A stretch of DNA of 64,000 nt from Manis javanica (taxonomy: Eukaryota; Chordata; Mammalia; Pholidota; Manidae). The position numbers were made by a program, and so were the translations under genes. The notes under the pieces were generated by a model, which was given only the letters and a program-made list of their open reading frames with translations, was not told the origin of the DNA and did no database searches. This document shows, piece by piece, positions 63,119 through 64,000 of the stretch. How positions within the stretch are numbered: the stretch's first letter is position 1; each line of letters opens with the position of its first letter. Location of the stretch: assembly GCF_040802235.1 (NCBI RefSeq), contig NC_133167.1:17414501-17478500 (forward strand), read 5' to 3'.

Positions 63119-63133
63119 CCTGAGTCACTTTCT
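63119..63133. repeat. L1 target-site duplication, right copy
   Basis: It is an exact second copy of the 15-base word at 56806-56820. Confidence 0.9.
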
Positions 63134-63359
63134 ACCCACAACTTGGCTTTATTTTCTTCATAAATTTTTGAAATTTCACAAATGAAATTGCCTTTTGTGT
63201 TTATTGTCCATCTCCCCATGCTACCTTTAAGCATAGTGAGGACATGGACTTTGCCTTGTCACTAATGATCTCCCAGTACCCTGGACAATCCTGGTATGTG
63301 GAAGGGACCCAACATTTGTTAAGCTGATTGCCTGATTGAATTGAAGTCCTTACTCTCTA

Positions 63360-63570
63360 GAGCAGTTGTTGTCCAATATGGTAGCCACTGACCACGTGTG
63401 GCAAAATTGAAGTTAAAATTAATGCAGAACTCCAGTTCTTCAGTCACATTAACCACCTTTCTAGGACTCAGTGGCCACATATGACTAATATCTACCATAT
63501 TGGACATTGCAGGTAGAGAATATTCCCATCATTGCAAAAAGTTCTGCTGTCCAACTCTGCTCTAGATCAT
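63360..63570 (+). mobile_element. hAT-type non-autonomous DNA transposon fragment
   Basis: It has a partly palindromic layout: 'gtccaatatggtagccact' near the left and 'accatattggacattgcag' near the right, the pattern of small hAT elements. A related sequence lies at 10010-10180. The family name is uncertain. Confidence 0.5.
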
Positions 63571-64000
63571 GAAGACATCATACTTTCCTAGTTCTACTCC
63601 TAATCCTATTTTCTCTGCCTGAAAAGCGTTATCTGATCCTTAATAATAATCCTACACATGTAGAATTTGCCAATATGTTCAAACAAACAAACAAAGTCCT
63701 TATCAATTAACAATTACAGTTCTTGGAGTGTATCCTTAAGGAAATAATTGTTGATATATGCAAAGATTTAGCTACAAAGGTGTTTATACTAACAAAAAAA
63801 AAAAAGAAAAGGTAGCAGGAGGGAGATTGATTATATTATGGAGAGTCATCAAAAATAGAAGACTGTAATGACATGGAAATATTTTCGAAATATATTGTTA
63901 AATGAAACAGACTCAGTTACAACACTTGAAACAAGTTCCAAAACACAAGGAGATTGAGGGGTGGGAATCTGGGGAGATTCCAGCTTCATCTATAATGTTT

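Overview
This window is nuclear DNA from a placental mammal. It holds three complete multi-exon genes, all on the minus strand, plus the 3' end of a fourth gene on the plus strand. Reading the minus strand in its own 5'-to-3' direction the order is SLC11A1 (NRAMP1; coding 50372 to 42003), CTDSP1 (SCP1; 37436 to 33423) and VIL1 (villin-1; 21266 to 3546). The first ~2.7 kb is most likely the 3' UTR of USP37, which converges on VIL1. This is the gene order of human 2q35. I joined the exons by hand from protein similarity and GT/AG borders. All three reading frames close without a break: villin 827 residues (19 coding exons plus a proposed non-coding exon 1), CTDSP1 261 residues (7 exons), SLC11A1 543 residues (15 exons). 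The microRNA miR-26b hairpin lies in CTDSP1 intron 4, as in other vertebrates.

Layout: 1-2.7 kb, USP37 3' UTR; 2.97-25.75 kb, VIL1; 25.8-33.4 kb, intergenic DNA with the VIL1 upstream region, L1/L2 remnants, an (AC)20 microsatellite and an isolated GC/CpG-rich block at about 31 kb; 33.4-37.7 kb, CTDSP1 and its CpG-island promoter; 37.7-42.0 kb, CpG-rich patches and old MIR/L2 repeats; 42.0-50.5 kb, SLC11A1; 50.5-64 kb, gene-free DNA filled with an LTR fragment, L1 remnants and one nearly full-length but broken L1 (56.8-63.1 kb) flanked by a perfect 15-bp target-site duplication.

The genes are neighbours, not a pathway. Villin is the calcium-regulated actin bundling and severing protein of epithelial microvilli. 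CTDSP1 is a nuclear RNA polymerase II CTD phosphatase that restrains neuronal genes, and its intron supplies miR-26b. SLC11A1 is the phagosomal divalent-metal transporter of macrophages.

Species: no primate Alu, rodent B1/B2, carnivore, ruminant or equine SINE was recognised. Only ancient MIR/L2, MER5-like and LTR fragments and L1 copies are seen. The young L1 looks like a non-primate placental lineage. A pangolin or another SINE-poor lineage is possible, but this is a weak inference. I found no undescribed gene system. The most unusual observations are a substitution in the villin headpiece core, the orphan CpG block with three ETS-type motifs, and the promoter motif arrangements.
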